Positions 1 to 7,754 of a DNA stretch of 28,360 nucleotides are shown here, piece by piece. Origin of the DNA: JAKFWI01 sp031398975 (GTDB lineage: Bacteria; Pseudomonadota; Alphaproteobacteria; Caulobacterales; Aquidulcibacteraceae); assembly GCA_031398975.1 (NCBI GenBank), contig JANNOI010000050.1, positions 1-28,360 of the forward strand, written 5' to 3'. Position 1 is the first letter of the stretch. Every line of letters starts with the position of its first letter. The notes below the pieces were generated by a model. It worked only from the letters and a program-made list of their open reading frames with translations, did no database searches and was not told where the DNA came from. The position numbers were made by a program, and so were the translations under genes.

Positions 1-148
1 CCAAGCACAGGTTTTGGCAATCAACCTTAAGGCGTTCCCGGAGCAAGGCGTCCTAAGAACAGCGTTGACGCTGGCGAGGCGACGCGCCTATCTGCGCCCG
101 CGGCTGGGCGGGGCGCGATGGGACGCTGCGGGCCGTGGGGAGGTTCCG

Positions 149-487
149 GTGGAAGCCGTCGATCCCATCGTCTATCGCCTGGCGATTTTCGTCTTGGCGA
201 TCTTTGTGGGCTATTATGTCGTGTGGTCGGTGACGCCGGCCTTGCATACGCCCCTGATGGCCGTCACCAACGCCATCTCCTCGGTCATCGTAGTGGGCGC
301 GCTGATCGCGGCGGCCGCGGCCCCCCCGGCGGGCGCTGCGGCGGACGCGTCGGTCTGGGTCGGCGCGGCCATCGCCAAGGGTGCGGGCGCGGTGGCGGTG
401 GCGCTCGCGGCGGTCAATATTTTCGGCGGCTTTCTCGTCACGCAGCGGATGCTTGCGATGTACCGCAAGAAAGAGCGCGCGAAATGA
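149..487 (+). CDS. pntAB: NAD(P) transhydrogenase alpha subunit, membrane part (PntA part 2)
   Basis: Small membrane subunit of the proton-pumping transhydrogenase, which uses the proton gradient to reduce NADP+ with NADH in the inner membrane. The 112-residue product begins VEAVDPIVYRLAIF and carries three to four hydrophobic helices, including the family stretch with TPALHTPLMAVTNAISS and a closing helix ending in VTQRMLAMY. The length matches the separate alpha-2 chain of alphaproteobacterial three-part enzymes; in enterobacteria it is fused to PntA. I chose GTG at 149 because GGGGAGG lies just upstream and homology begins there. The frame stays open to the left edge (a TTG at 14), but residues 1-45 of that extension look like non-homologous Arg-rich sequence. 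The NAD-binding subunit gene presumably lies left of the window. pntB follows 430 bases on. Confidence 0.88.
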   Translation: MEAVDPIVYRLAIFVLAIFVGYYVVWSVTPALHTPLMAVTNAISSVIVVGALIAAAAAPPAGAAADASVWVGAAIAKGAGAVAVALAAVNIFGGFLVTQRMLAMYRKKERAK

Positions 488-909
488 AGGCGTACGCCAT
501 GGCGATCGCGGCCTGGGCGATCGCGGCGAGGGCGATCGCGGCCGGGGTGCTGGCGCTCAGCGCCGCCCCTCCGGCGCGTGCGCAATCGGACCCTCCGGGG
601 CGTGCGCAATCGGACAATGTGATCCAGCGGCTGGAGGATTGCGTGGTGCGGGAGGCGGCCCGCCTCGAGCCCTCGGGCGAGGCCGCAGACATCGTCGCCG
701 ACGCCGCCGTCTCCCGCTGCGGAACCGAACTCACCCAGGCGACGCCCGAGGCCGGCTTCGGGCGCTCCAATCTCGGCCCGCGCATGCAGCTCAAAGAGGC
801 GATGCGCGAAACAGCCCTCCTGCAGATCGTGGAGGTGCGCGCCGCGCGCAACACGCCTGCGCCCGCCCCGCCGCCCGCGCCCAAACCCGCGCGCAGAAAG
901 AAGAGATGA
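484..909 (+). CDS. Small exported protein of unknown function inside the pnt operon
   Basis: Not recognised. The ATG at 484 overlaps the stop of the preceding transhydrogenase gene (ATGA), which suggests translational coupling. The 141-residue product has a hydrophobic alanine-rich N-terminus (about residues 5-33, ending APPARA), read as a Sec signal peptide, so it is probably periplasmic. The mature part has two cysteines (C53 and C79), a predicted helical middle, and a basic Pro-rich tail (APAPPPAPKPARRKKR). Two tandem DNA repeats shape the first third: a 15-base unit three times in the signal peptide and a 24-base unit twice right after it. The disulphide-capable cysteine pair is typical of small periplasmic proteins, but no family can be named. 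Its place between two transhydrogenase subunits is unusual. Confidence 0.72.
   Translation: MKAYAMAIAAWAIAARAIAAGVLALSAAPPARAQSDPPGRAQSDNVIQRLEDCVVREAARLEPSGEAADIVADAAVSRCGTELTQATPEAGFGRSNLGPRMQLKEAMRETALLQIVEVRAARNTPAPAPPPAPKPARRKKR
502..546 (+). repeat. 15-base tandem repeat, three copies
   Basis: Three adjacent 15-base units share the core GCGATCGCGGC and differ only in their last few bases (starts 502, 517, 532). They encode AIAAW, AIAAR and AIAAG in the signal peptide of the small exported protein. The period is a multiple of three, so copy changes would keep the frame. Confidence 0.85.
568..615 (+). repeat. 24-base tandem duplication
   Basis: The unit at 568-591 is repeated at 592-615 with one mismatch, giving PPARAQSD followed by PPGRAQSD. 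The duplication spans the likely signal-peptidase region, so either copy of the A-Q junction might serve as cleavage site. Confidence 0.85.
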
Positions 910-916
910 GCCTCCG

Positions 917-2320
917 ATGAATGCGAGTTTCGCCGCCCTCGCCTATCTGGTTTCGGGGGTGCTGTTCATCCTTGCGCTGCGCGGGCTGTCGAGCCCCGTC
1001 ACCAGCCGCAAGGGCAATTTCTACGGCATGGCGGGCATGGGCCTCGCGATCGCCACCACGCTGGCGACCGTGCGCCTCGATGCGGCCACGGCCGGGCTGA
1101 TCTTGGCGGCGGCCGCGATCGGGGGCGGCTTCGGCGCGGTGCTCGCCAACCGGATCCAGATGACGCAGATGCCCCAGCTCGTGGCGGCGTTCCACTCGCT
1201 CGTGGGGCTTGCCGCGGTGGGCGTGGCGATCGCTGCGTTCTACGCCCCCGTGGCCTTCCATATCGCCACCCCCGAGGGCGGGGTGAAGGCGGCCTCGCTC
1301 ATCGAGCTGGCGCTCGGCGTGGCGATCGGGGCGATCACGTTCACCGGCTCGGTGATCGCGTTCGCCAAGCTCAACGGCAACATGTCCGGCGCGCCGATCT
1401 TGCTGCCCGGGCGCCATGTGCTGAACGCCGCCGTCGCCGCAGCGATTGCGGGGCTCACGGTGTACCTGGTCGCCACCGGCGGGGTGATTGCGTGGCCGTT
1501 CTGGGCGATCGTGGGCCTGTCGCTGGCCATCGGGTTCCTGCTGATCATCCCGATCGGGGGCGCGGACATGCCGGTGGTCGTGTCGATGCTCAATTCCTAT
1601 TCCGGCTGGGCCGCGGCCGCGCTCGGCTTCACCCTCGAAAACAACGCTTTGATCATCACCGGGGCGCTGGTGGGCTCCTCCGGGGCGATCCTTTCCTACA
1701 TCATGTGCAAGGGGATGAACCGCAGCTTCGTGTCGGTGATCCTCGGCGGGTTCGGCGCGGTGGACGGCGCGGGCCCCGCCGGCCCGAAGGAGACGCGCCC
1801 GGTCAAGCAAGGCAGCGCCGACGATGCCGCCTTCATCCTGAAGAATGCCGCCAAGGTGATCATCGTGCCGGGCTATGGCATGGCGGTGGCGCAGGCCCAG
1901 CACGCCCTGAAAGAGATGGCGGACAAGCTGAAGGCCGAGGGCGTGGAGGTGAAATACGCGATCCACCCGGTGGCCGGGCGGATGCCGGGGCATATGAACG
2001 TGCTGCTCGCGGAAGCCCAGGTGCCGTACGACGAGGTGTTCGAGCTCGAGGACATCAACAACGATTTCGCCCAGGCCGACGTCGTCTACGTGATCGGCGC
2101 CAATGACGTGACCAACCCCGCCGCCAAGACCGACCCCCAAAGCCCGATCTTCGGCATGCCGATCCTCGAGGTGGAGAAGGCCAAGACGGTCCTGTTCATC
2201 AAGCGCAGCCTGGGCTCAGGCTATGCCGGCGTGGAGAACGTGCTGTTCTTCAACGAGAACACGATGATGCTGTTCGCGGACGCCAAGAAGATGACCGAGG
2301 AGATCGGCAAGGCGCTGTAA
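917..2320 (+). CDS. pntB: NAD(P) transhydrogenase subunit beta
   Basis: Beta subunit of the proton-translocating transhydrogenase: it supplies most of the proton channel and the NADP(H)-binding domain. The 467-residue length is normal. The N-terminal 260 or so residues form a string of hydrophobic helices; the C-terminal domain has the nucleotide-binding sequence VPGYGMAVAQAQHAL, the conserved VAGRMPGHMNVLLAEA and the GANDVTNPAA segment, all typical of PntB domain III. It starts 7 bases after the small exported protein gene and is the last gene of the operon; a minus-strand gene converges on it 6 bases downstream. With the alpha subunit it makes NADPH for biosynthesis and redox defence. Confidence 0.97.
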   Translation: MNASFAALAYLVSGVLFILALRGLSSPVTSRKGNFYGMAGMGLAIATTLATVRLDAATAGLILAAAAIGGGFGAVLANRIQMTQMPQLVAAFHSLVGLAAVGVAIAAFYAPVAFHIATPEGGVKAASLIELALGVAIGAITFTGSVIAFAKLNGNMSGAPILLPGRHVLNAAVAAAIAGLTVYLVATGGVIAWPFWAIVGLSLAIGFLLIIPIGGADMPVVVSMLNSYSGWAAAALGFTLENNALIITGALVGSSGAILSYIMCKGMNRSFVSVILGGFGAVDGAGPAGPKETRPVKQGSADDAAFILKNAAKVIIVPGYGMAVAQAQHALKEMADKLKAEGVEVKYAIHPVAGRMPGHMNVLLAEAQVPYDEVFELEDINNDFAQADVVYVIGANDVTNPAAKTDPQSPIFGMPILEVEKAKTVLFIKRSLGSGYAGVENVLFFNENTMMLFADAKKMTEEIGKAL

Positions 2321-2326
2321 CCGAGA

Positions 2327-3763
2327 TCACCCCCGCGCCTGCTCGCCGGCGCGCCAGGGCTGCGCCTCCCTCCAGAGGAACCAGCCGAGCCCGGCCCAGG
2401 CCGCAACCAGCGGGACGACCCAGAGCGGCGTCGGGGTGTGCGTGATCAGGCCCAGCACGGATTGATCGAACCGGCCCGCGAAGAAAGCCGGCAGGATGAG
2501 GTTCACCAGCGGATTGGGGTCGCCCTCATTGGCGGTCATGTCCACGGCGACGGTGGAGAAGTTCACGAACGCGCTAACCCCCAGCAGCACGAGCGTGGCG
2601 ATGCGCTCGCGCGCGCTGAAAAACGGCCACATCAGCCCCAAGGCGATCGCGAGCAGGCCGAACGCCGGCGTCAGGTAGCGCGGGCCGGTGGACCAGCCGC
2701 CCAGCCAATAGGCGAAGCCCGCGGTCATAAAGAGGTGCCAGGCCAGGACCAGCCCCGCCGTTATCGCAGCGCTCCGCACGGTGGGGCGGCGCACGCCCCT
2801 AAACACCGCCCACGCCATGGCCAGCACGATCGGGGCGTACCAGATCAGGCCGCGCCGCAACCCGGCCAGAAGCTCCCCCAGCACGCCCGGATCGGGCCAG
2901 TTCAGGCCGAACAGCCCCGCCCGCGTCTCGGTGAACACCGCCGCGAACCGGTAGCCGGTGGTGAAGGGCGATCCGAACGCGGCGTCGTGATAGATCAGCA
3001 CCGGAACGAGCGCCGCGAACGCGCCCCCCGCCATGATGGCGAACAGGGCGAGCGCCCCGGCGGGCCTCTCCCGCACGGCCCCGGAAAACAGCGCCACGAG
3101 CCCCATCAGCACCGCCGCGATAAAACACGTATACTCCACCCCCGTCGCCAGCCCGAGGGCTACCCCGCTCGCCAGCGCCCACGCCCAGAAGGCTTGGCCC
3201 TCGCGCAGCCGTCGCAGCGCCTGCTCCATCCCGATGTACCCGAGCGTCAGCAGCCCCGCCGCCGCCGCGTGGCTGAAGAAAGAAGCGGCCCAGCCCCAAA
3301 CAGGGGTCGCGAGCCCGAAGGCGCCGGCCGCCACGAAGCCGGCGGTGATGTTCCTTGTGCGGTCCCAGACGAAGGCGAAGATTGCGGTCGCCGCGGCCGC
3401 CGCAAAGAGCGCCGAGGTGGAGAGGGAGGAGAAAAAGAGCAGCGCGATCCAGGCGCCGTTATAGCCGTTGGCCGGATCGATCGGGAAAACGCGGGTGAAG
3501 GCGAACGCGACCGGCGCGGCCAGAAGGCTCATGCCCGGGGCCTTGTCGCAATAGAAGCGCCCGTTGCGCACGGCCTTGTCGGTCGTCAGGCCCTCATAAG
3601 CGTCAATCTCCACGGCGCCGTGTTGGACCATAGTCGCGCTCAAGGCCAAGCGGCAGACCGAATTGTGGCCGCCGGGATTGGCGATGAACCAGGCATAGGA
3701 GATAAAAAAGAGAGAAAACAACGCCAAGTAGAGGCGCACGAGGCTGGTTTTCTCGCGGGTCAT
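2327..3763 (-). CDS. Polytopic membrane protein, GT-C/GT39-like
   Basis: A 478-residue integral membrane protein with about ten to twelve hydrophobic segments spread over its length. The first loop after helix 1 carries acidic residues and the segment FYCDKAPGMSLLAAP (D73, K74, P76, G77), close to the DKxPG motif seen in many predicted membrane glycosyltransferases of the RgtA-D/GT39 type, which move sugars from lipid carriers on the outer face of the membrane. No cytosolic catalytic domain is present. GAGAGG precedes the ATG by about 7 bases. It stands alone, converging on pntB and divergent from tkt, so neighbours give no substrate. Enzyme activity is inference from fold and motif; a transport or other envelope role is possible. 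Confidence 0.62.
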   Translation of the reverse strand: MTREKTSLVRLYLALFSLFFISYAWFIANPGGHNSVCRLALSATMVQHGAVEIDAYEGLTTDKAVRNGRFYCDKAPGMSLLAAPVAFAFTRVFPIDPANGYNGAWIALLFFSSLSTSALFAAAAATAIFAFVWDRTRNITAGFVAAGAFGLATPVWGWAASFFSHAAAAGLLTLGYIGMEQALRRLREGQAFWAWALASGVALGLATGVEYTCFIAAVLMGLVALFSGAVRERPAGALALFAIMAGGAFAALVPVLIYHDAAFGSPFTTGYRFAAVFTETRAGLFGLNWPDPGVLGELLAGLRRGLIWYAPIVLAMAWAVFRGVRRPTVRSAAITAGLVLAWHLFMTAGFAYWLGGWSTGPRYLTPAFGLLAIALGLMWPFFSARERIATLVLLGVSAFVNFSTVAVDMTANEGDPNPLVNLILPAFFAGRFDQSVLGLITHTPTPLWVVPLVAAWAGLGWFLWREAQPWRAGEQARG

Positions 3764-3939
3764 GAACGCACCTCTCTTTGCGGCGCCCGTTTTATTTTTG
3801 ATACGCTGAACCCGTCCTTGGCGTAGCCCGCCCGTCCGGTGAACTCAAGATTGGGGCGCCGCGGCGCGTAATCCCGAACGGCCCCCCTCGCAGCAAGAGC
3901 CGCGCCGCGGACGCGCCCCGCCCGCGCCCTACACGTCAG

Positions 3940-3967
3940 GTGACGGCGCATCGATTTGCGCTAAAAG
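3940..3967 (+). promoter_or_regulatory. Possible housekeeping promoter of tkt
   Basis: GTGACG and TAAAAG are separated by 16 bases and lie 28 bases before the tkt ATG, after which AGGA serves as ribosome site. The match to the sigma-70 pattern is only partial. The remainder of the 232-base divergent gap (3764-3995) shows an AT-rich patch near 3790-3800, possibly the promoter of the minus-strand gene, and nothing else I can name. Confidence 0.3.
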
Positions 3968-3995
3968 CAGCAGCTGCGCACCGTCGAGGATAAGC

Positions 3996-5969
3996 ATGGC
4001 CGAACTTCCCCCTCCCATCTTGGCGAACGCCATCCGCGCGCTGGCGATGGACGCCGTGGAGGCCGCCAAGAGCGGCCATCCGGGGATGCCGATGGGCATG
4101 GCCGATGTCGCGACGACCCTATTCTCCCGCTTCCTCAAGTTTGACGCCGCCGCCCCCGACTGGCCGGACCGGGACCGCTTCGTGCTCTCCGCGGGGCACG
4201 GCTCGATGCTGCTCTACGCCCTGCTGCACCTGACGGGCTATGCGGACGTGCCGCTCGAGGCGCTGAAGCGCTTCCGCCAGCTCGGGTCCAAGACGCCTGG
4301 CCACCCCGAGTACCGCCACACCGAAGGCGTGGAGACCACGACCGGTCCGCTCGGCCAAGGCTTCGCCAACGCCGTCGGCATGGCGATGGCGGAGGCGCAC
4401 CTGCGCGCCCGCTTCGGCGAGGGCTTCGTCAACCACCGCACCTGGGTGATCGCGGGGGACGGCTGCCTGATGGAGGGGGTGTCGCAGGAGGCGCTGTCGC
4501 TCGCGGGGCGGCTGAAGCTGCACAAGCTGATCGCGCTGTGGGACGACAATTCGATCTCGATCGACGGCGCGGTGCATCTGGCGGACGCGACCGACCAGCA
4601 CGCCCGCTTCGCCGCCTCCGGCTGGAACACGTTCGCTTGCGACGGCCACGATCCCGAGGCGGTCGCCGCGGCGATGGAGCAGGCGCTGGCCTCGGACCGG
4701 CCGGTCCTGATCGCGTGCAAAACCACGATCGGCTATGGCGCCCCGCGCAAGGCGGGCACGAAATCGGCGCACGGCGAGCCCCTGGGCGCAGAAGAGCTCG
4801 CCGCCGCGAAGGCCGCGCTCGGCTGGGCGCATGGACCTTTCGAGATCCCCGAGGCGGTGGGCGCGGCGTGGGCCGCGATCGGCCAGCGCGGGCGCAGCGA
4901 GCGCCTGGCCTGGGAGGAGCGCCTCTACAGCGCCGATCGCCCGGCGCGTCAGGCGCTGGAAGAGGCTTTAAGCGGGGAGGTGAGCGATGAGGCGCTCGCC
5001 GCGCTCGACGCCCATATCGTCAAGCTCACCGAAACGCGCCCCGCCATGGCCACCCGCGCGGCCTCCGGGGCGGCGCTCGAAGTGCTGTTCCCGCACCTGC
5101 CGGCCCTCCTCGGCGGCTCCGCGGACCTGACCGGCTCCAACAACACCTTCGTGCCGAACACCCCCATCTTCGCGCCGGAGAATTATGCCGGCCGCTACGT
5201 GCATTACGGCGTGCGCGAGCACGCGATGGCCGCGATCATGAACGGCATGGCGCTGCATGGCGGGATCATCCCCTATGGCGGCACGTTCCTGTGCTTCGCC
5301 GATTATTCGCGCCCTGCGATCCGGCTCGCGGCGCTGATGGGCGTGCGCGCGCTGCACGTGATGACGCACGATTCGATCGGCCTGGGCGAGGACGGGCCCA
5401 CCCACCAGCCGGTGGAGCATCTGGCCGCGCTGCGCGCTATCCCGAACCTGTTCGTGTTCCGCCCGTGCGACGCGGTGGAGACGGCAGAGGCCTGGGCGGC
5501 CGCCCTGATGCTCACCGACGCGCCGAGCGTGCTGGCGCTATCGCGCCAATCCCTGCCGTGCCTGCGCGACCAGGCCGGGGAGAATTTGACCGCGCGCGGC
5601 GCCTATGAAATCGCCCCGGCCGAGGGCAGCGCCGACGTTTCGCTGTTCGCCAGCGGCTCGGAAGTGTCCATCGCCATGGCCGCACGGGCGCTCTTGAAAG
5701 CCGAGGGCGTGGCCGCGCGGGTCGTGTCGGTGCCGTGTTTCGAGCTCTTCGCGGCCGAGGATGAGGATTATATCGAGGCTGTGATCGGGGACGCCCCGCT
5801 GGCGGTGGCGGTGGAGGCAGGCGTCGCGCAGGGCTGGGCGGATCTGATCGGGCCCTGCCTGTTCGTGGGCATGAGCAGCTTCGGCGCCTCCGGCCCCGCG
5901 AAGGATCTTTACGCCCATTTCGAGATAACGCCGGAGGCGATCGCCGCCGCCGTCAAGGAGATGCTCTGA
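3996..5969 (+). CDS. tkt: Transketolase
   Basis: Thiamine-diphosphate enzyme that moves two-carbon ketol units between sugar phosphates, linking the pentose phosphate pathway with glycolysis in the cytosol. The 657-residue length is typical. Visible marks are the substrate-loop KSGHPGMPMGMAD (from residue 25), GHGSMLLYALLHL, the TTGPLGQG segment, and the ThDP/metal site GDGCLMEGVSQE with D155 followed by the WDDNSISIDG stretch. The pyrimidine domain shows GGSADLTGSN and VREHAMAAIMNG with the catalytic-type Glu. AGGA lies 7 bases before the ATG. It is monocistronic here, although in many relatives tkt lies directly beside gap and pgk; those genes are about 7 kb away on the other strand. Confidence 0.97.
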   Translation: MAELPPPILANAIRALAMDAVEAAKSGHPGMPMGMADVATTLFSRFLKFDAAAPDWPDRDRFVLSAGHGSMLLYALLHLTGYADVPLEALKRFRQLGSKTPGHPEYRHTEGVETTTGPLGQGFANAVGMAMAEAHLRARFGEGFVNHRTWVIAGDGCLMEGVSQEALSLAGRLKLHKLIALWDDNSISIDGAVHLADATDQHARFAASGWNTFACDGHDPEAVAAAMEQALASDRPVLIACKTTIGYGAPRKAGTKSAHGEPLGAEELAAAKAALGWAHGPFEIPEAVGAAWAAIGQRGRSERLAWEERLYSADRPARQALEEALSGEVSDEALAALDAHIVKLTETRPAMATRAASGAALEVLFPHLPALLGGSADLTGSNNTFVPNTPIFAPENYAGRYVHYGVREHAMAAIMNGMALHGGIIPYGGTFLCFADYSRPAIRLAALMGVRALHVMTHDSIGLGEDGPTHQPVEHLAALRAIPNLFVFRPCDAVETAEAWAAALMLTDAPSVLALSRQSLPCLRDQAGENLTARGAYEIAPAEGSADVSLFASGSEVSIAMAARALLKAEGVAARVVSVPCFELFAAEDEDYIEAVIGDAPLAVAVEAGVAQGWADLIGPCLFVGMSSFGASGPAKDLYAHFEITPEAIAAAVKEML

Positions 5970-5985
5970 GCCCCGCCCCGGGGGT

Positions 5986-7311
5986 TTAGTCCTCGAGGAT
6001 CAGGCTGCGTTTCTGGGTGTCGCGCATCGCCAGGGATACCAAAAACCCGATCGCGGCCATCGCCGAGACATAGGCGAAGAACAGCGCCTCCTGGCCGATC
6101 GATTTGAACCAGAGCGCCACATATTCCGCGGTCCCGCCGAAGGCGGCGTTGGCGATCGCGTAGGGCAGGGCCACGCCCAGCGCGCGCACATGGGCGGGAA
6201 AGAGCTCCGCCTTGATCACCGCCCCGATCGAGGTATAGGCCGAAAGCGCGAGCAGCGGGGTAAGGATCAGCGCGAAGGCGAGCGCCGGCGCCTCCGCCTG
6301 TGCGATCGCGGACAGGACGGGATAGGCGAGCAGCGCCCCCAGCCCGAACGCCGCCACCAGCATCGGCTTGCGCCCCACCCGATCGGAGATCCAGCCGAAC
6401 AGCGGCTGAACCAGCATGAAGCAGATCAGCGCGGCGGCGCTGATCTCGGTCGCGGCGGCCTTGGAGAAGCCCGACGTGTTGACCAGGAATTTCTGCATGT
6501 AGGTCGTGTAGGCGTAGAAGGAGAGCGAGCCCGCCGCCGTCAGCCCCGCGATCATCGCGCTCTCGCGCGGATAGTGGAGGAACAGCAGCATGGTGCGCGC
6601 CCGCGGCGCGCCGGCCTCTTTGGCGGTGGTGAAGGAGGCGCTTTCGGCGATGCCAGAGCGGAGCCAGAACACGATCACCGCGAGCCCCGCGCCGACCGCG
6701 AACGGGATGCGCCAGCCCCAGGCCGCCAGATCCTCCTCCGCCAGCACGTTCTGCAGCACGATCAGCACGCCGAGCGCCAGAAGCTGGCCCAGGATCAGCG
6801 TCACGTATTGGAAGCTCGACCAGAAGCCGCGCCGGCTGCGCCCGGCCATCTCCGAGAGATACGTCGCCGATGCGCCATATTCCCCGCCCACGGAAAGCCC
6901 CTGCAGCACTCGCGCCAGCAGCAGAATGGTCGGCGCGGCCGCCCCGATCGCGTCATAGGTCGGGGTCACGGCGATGATCAGCGAACCCAGGCACATCATG
7001 CCCACGCTCAGGGTGAGCGCAGTGCGCCGGCCCGCGCGGTCTGCGTAGAGCCCCATGAGCCACGCCCCCACCGGACGCGCGACGAAACCCAGCGCAAAGA
7101 TCGCCGCGGCCTGCAGCAATTGGGCGGTCTGGTCCCCCTTCGGGAAGAAAAGCGGCGCGAAATAGAGGGCGAAGGCCGAATAGGCGTACCAGTCGAACCA
7201 TTCCACCAGATTGCCGGCCGAGCCGCCGAAAATGGCCTTCAGCCGCTGCGCGGGCGAGAGCCCCGCGGCGGGCGATGCATCAGGCGCCGTGCCGGTATCC
7301 GCCGCGGTCAT
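5986..7311 (-). CDS. MFS transporter, metabolite:proton symporter family (KgtP-like)
   Basis: A 441-residue, twelve-helix importer of the major facilitator superfamily. The opening NLVEWFDWYAYSAFALYFAPLFFP, the loop 2-3 signature YADRAGRRTALTLSV and the GLSVGGEYGASATYLSE segment are those of the metabolite:H+ symporter (MHS) group, whose members take up alpha-ketoglutarate, citrate, proline or shikimate. A central basic loop and a second DRVGRKP loop mark the start of the C-terminal half. Resemblance is best to alpha-ketoglutarate permease, but the substrate cannot be read from sequence. It converges on tkt and diverges from gatC; a G-run before the ATG is the likely ribosome site. Confidence 0.85.
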   Translation of the reverse strand: MTAADTGTAPDASPAAGLSPAQRLKAIFGGSAGNLVEWFDWYAYSAFALYFAPLFFPKGDQTAQLLQAAAIFALGFVARPVGAWLMGLYADRAGRRTALTLSVGMMCLGSLIIAVTPTYDAIGAAAPTILLLARVLQGLSVGGEYGASATYLSEMAGRSRRGFWSSFQYVTLILGQLLALGVLIVLQNVLAEEDLAAWGWRIPFAVGAGLAVIVFWLRSGIAESASFTTAKEAGAPRARTMLLFLHYPRESAMIAGLTAAGSLSFYAYTTYMQKFLVNTSGFSKAAATEISAAALICFMLVQPLFGWISDRVGRKPMLVAAFGLGALLAYPVLSAIAQAEAPALAFALILTPLLALSAYTSIGAVIKAELFPAHVRALGVALPYAIANAAFGGTAEYVALWFKSIGQEALFFAYVSAMAAIGFLVSLAMRDTQKRSLILED

Positions 7312-7457
7312 CGCCGCCCCCCCCTTTTATGCTCTGGCTTTATGCTAAAGCGCGAGCCTAGCGTTCCCGCCCGGCGCTGGCGAGGGGCGGGGAACTTGCG
7401 CCGCTCCCGCGCCGCTGCTAGCGCTCCCGCCCTTGAGGCGCAGTTCGGGGTTTCATC

Positions 7458-7745
7458 GTGTCGATCGGGGAAGAGAGCGTGCGCAAGGTGGCGCGGCTGG
7501 CGCGCCTGGCGCTGCCCGAGGCGCGCGTCCCGGCCATGGCGCGCGAGCTCTCCGCCATCCTCGCCTGGATCGAGCAATTGAACGAGGTGGATGTGGAGGG
7601 CGTGGAGCCCATGGCCAGCGCCGTGCAGGCGACGCTGCCGATGCGTGCGGACCGGGTCACCGAAGGCGGGGACCCCGCGCGCGTGCTGGCCAATGCGCCC
7701 AGGGCCGAGGACGGCTTCTTCATCGTCCCCAAAGTGGTGGAATAA
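7458..7745 (+). CDS. gatC: Asp-tRNA(Asn)/Glu-tRNA(Gln) amidotransferase subunit C
   Basis: Small subunit that wraps around GatA and GatB and stabilises the amidotransferase which converts mischarged Glu-tRNA(Gln), and in some species Asp-tRNA(Asn), to the correct aminoacyl-tRNA. The 95-residue product has the family start MSIGEESVRKVARLARLAL, the AILAWIEQLNEVDVEGVEPM middle, the RADRVTEGG stretch, and the closing DGFFIVPKVVE. Translation starts at GTG 7458, the position that fits the family N-terminus. gatA follows after 9 bases, so the two are co-transcribed. gatB is not in the window. Confidence 0.95.
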   Translation: MSIGEESVRKVARLARLALPEARVPAMARELSAILAWIEQLNEVDVEGVEPMASAVQATLPMRADRVTEGGDPARVLANAPRAEDGFFIVPKVVE

Positions 7746-7754
7746 GCCCCGCGC

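Noticed and set aside
1..148. End of the NAD-binding transhydrogenase subunit gene at the left edge
   Set aside because: A short open frame ends at a TAA near base 30, but too few residues are present to identify it.
502..540. GCGATCGC octamers resembling the cyanobacterial HIP1 element
   Set aside because: The octamer appears at many places in this window because Ala-Ile-Ala codons in GC-rich DNA give it; genes are clearly alphaproteobacterial, so HIP1 meaning does not apply.
791..2140. Long minus-strand open frame of 449 residues opposite pntB
   Set aside because: His/Arg/Gly-rich shadow frame typical of GC-rich DNA; pntB on the other strand is unmistakable. Similar long shadows opposite the membrane protein gene (2438-3826), the MFS gene (6190-7581), gatC-gatA (7308-8471) and dnaX (9360-11516) were dropped for the same reason.
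3760..3951. 63-residue minus-strand frame before the membrane protein gene
   Set aside because: Arg-rich, no ribosome site, no family resemblance, overlaps the promoter region.
5966..5986. CCCCGGGGG followed by TTT between convergent tkt and MFS genes as a terminator
   Set aside because: The self-complementary run leaves no room for a loop, so no real hairpin forms.
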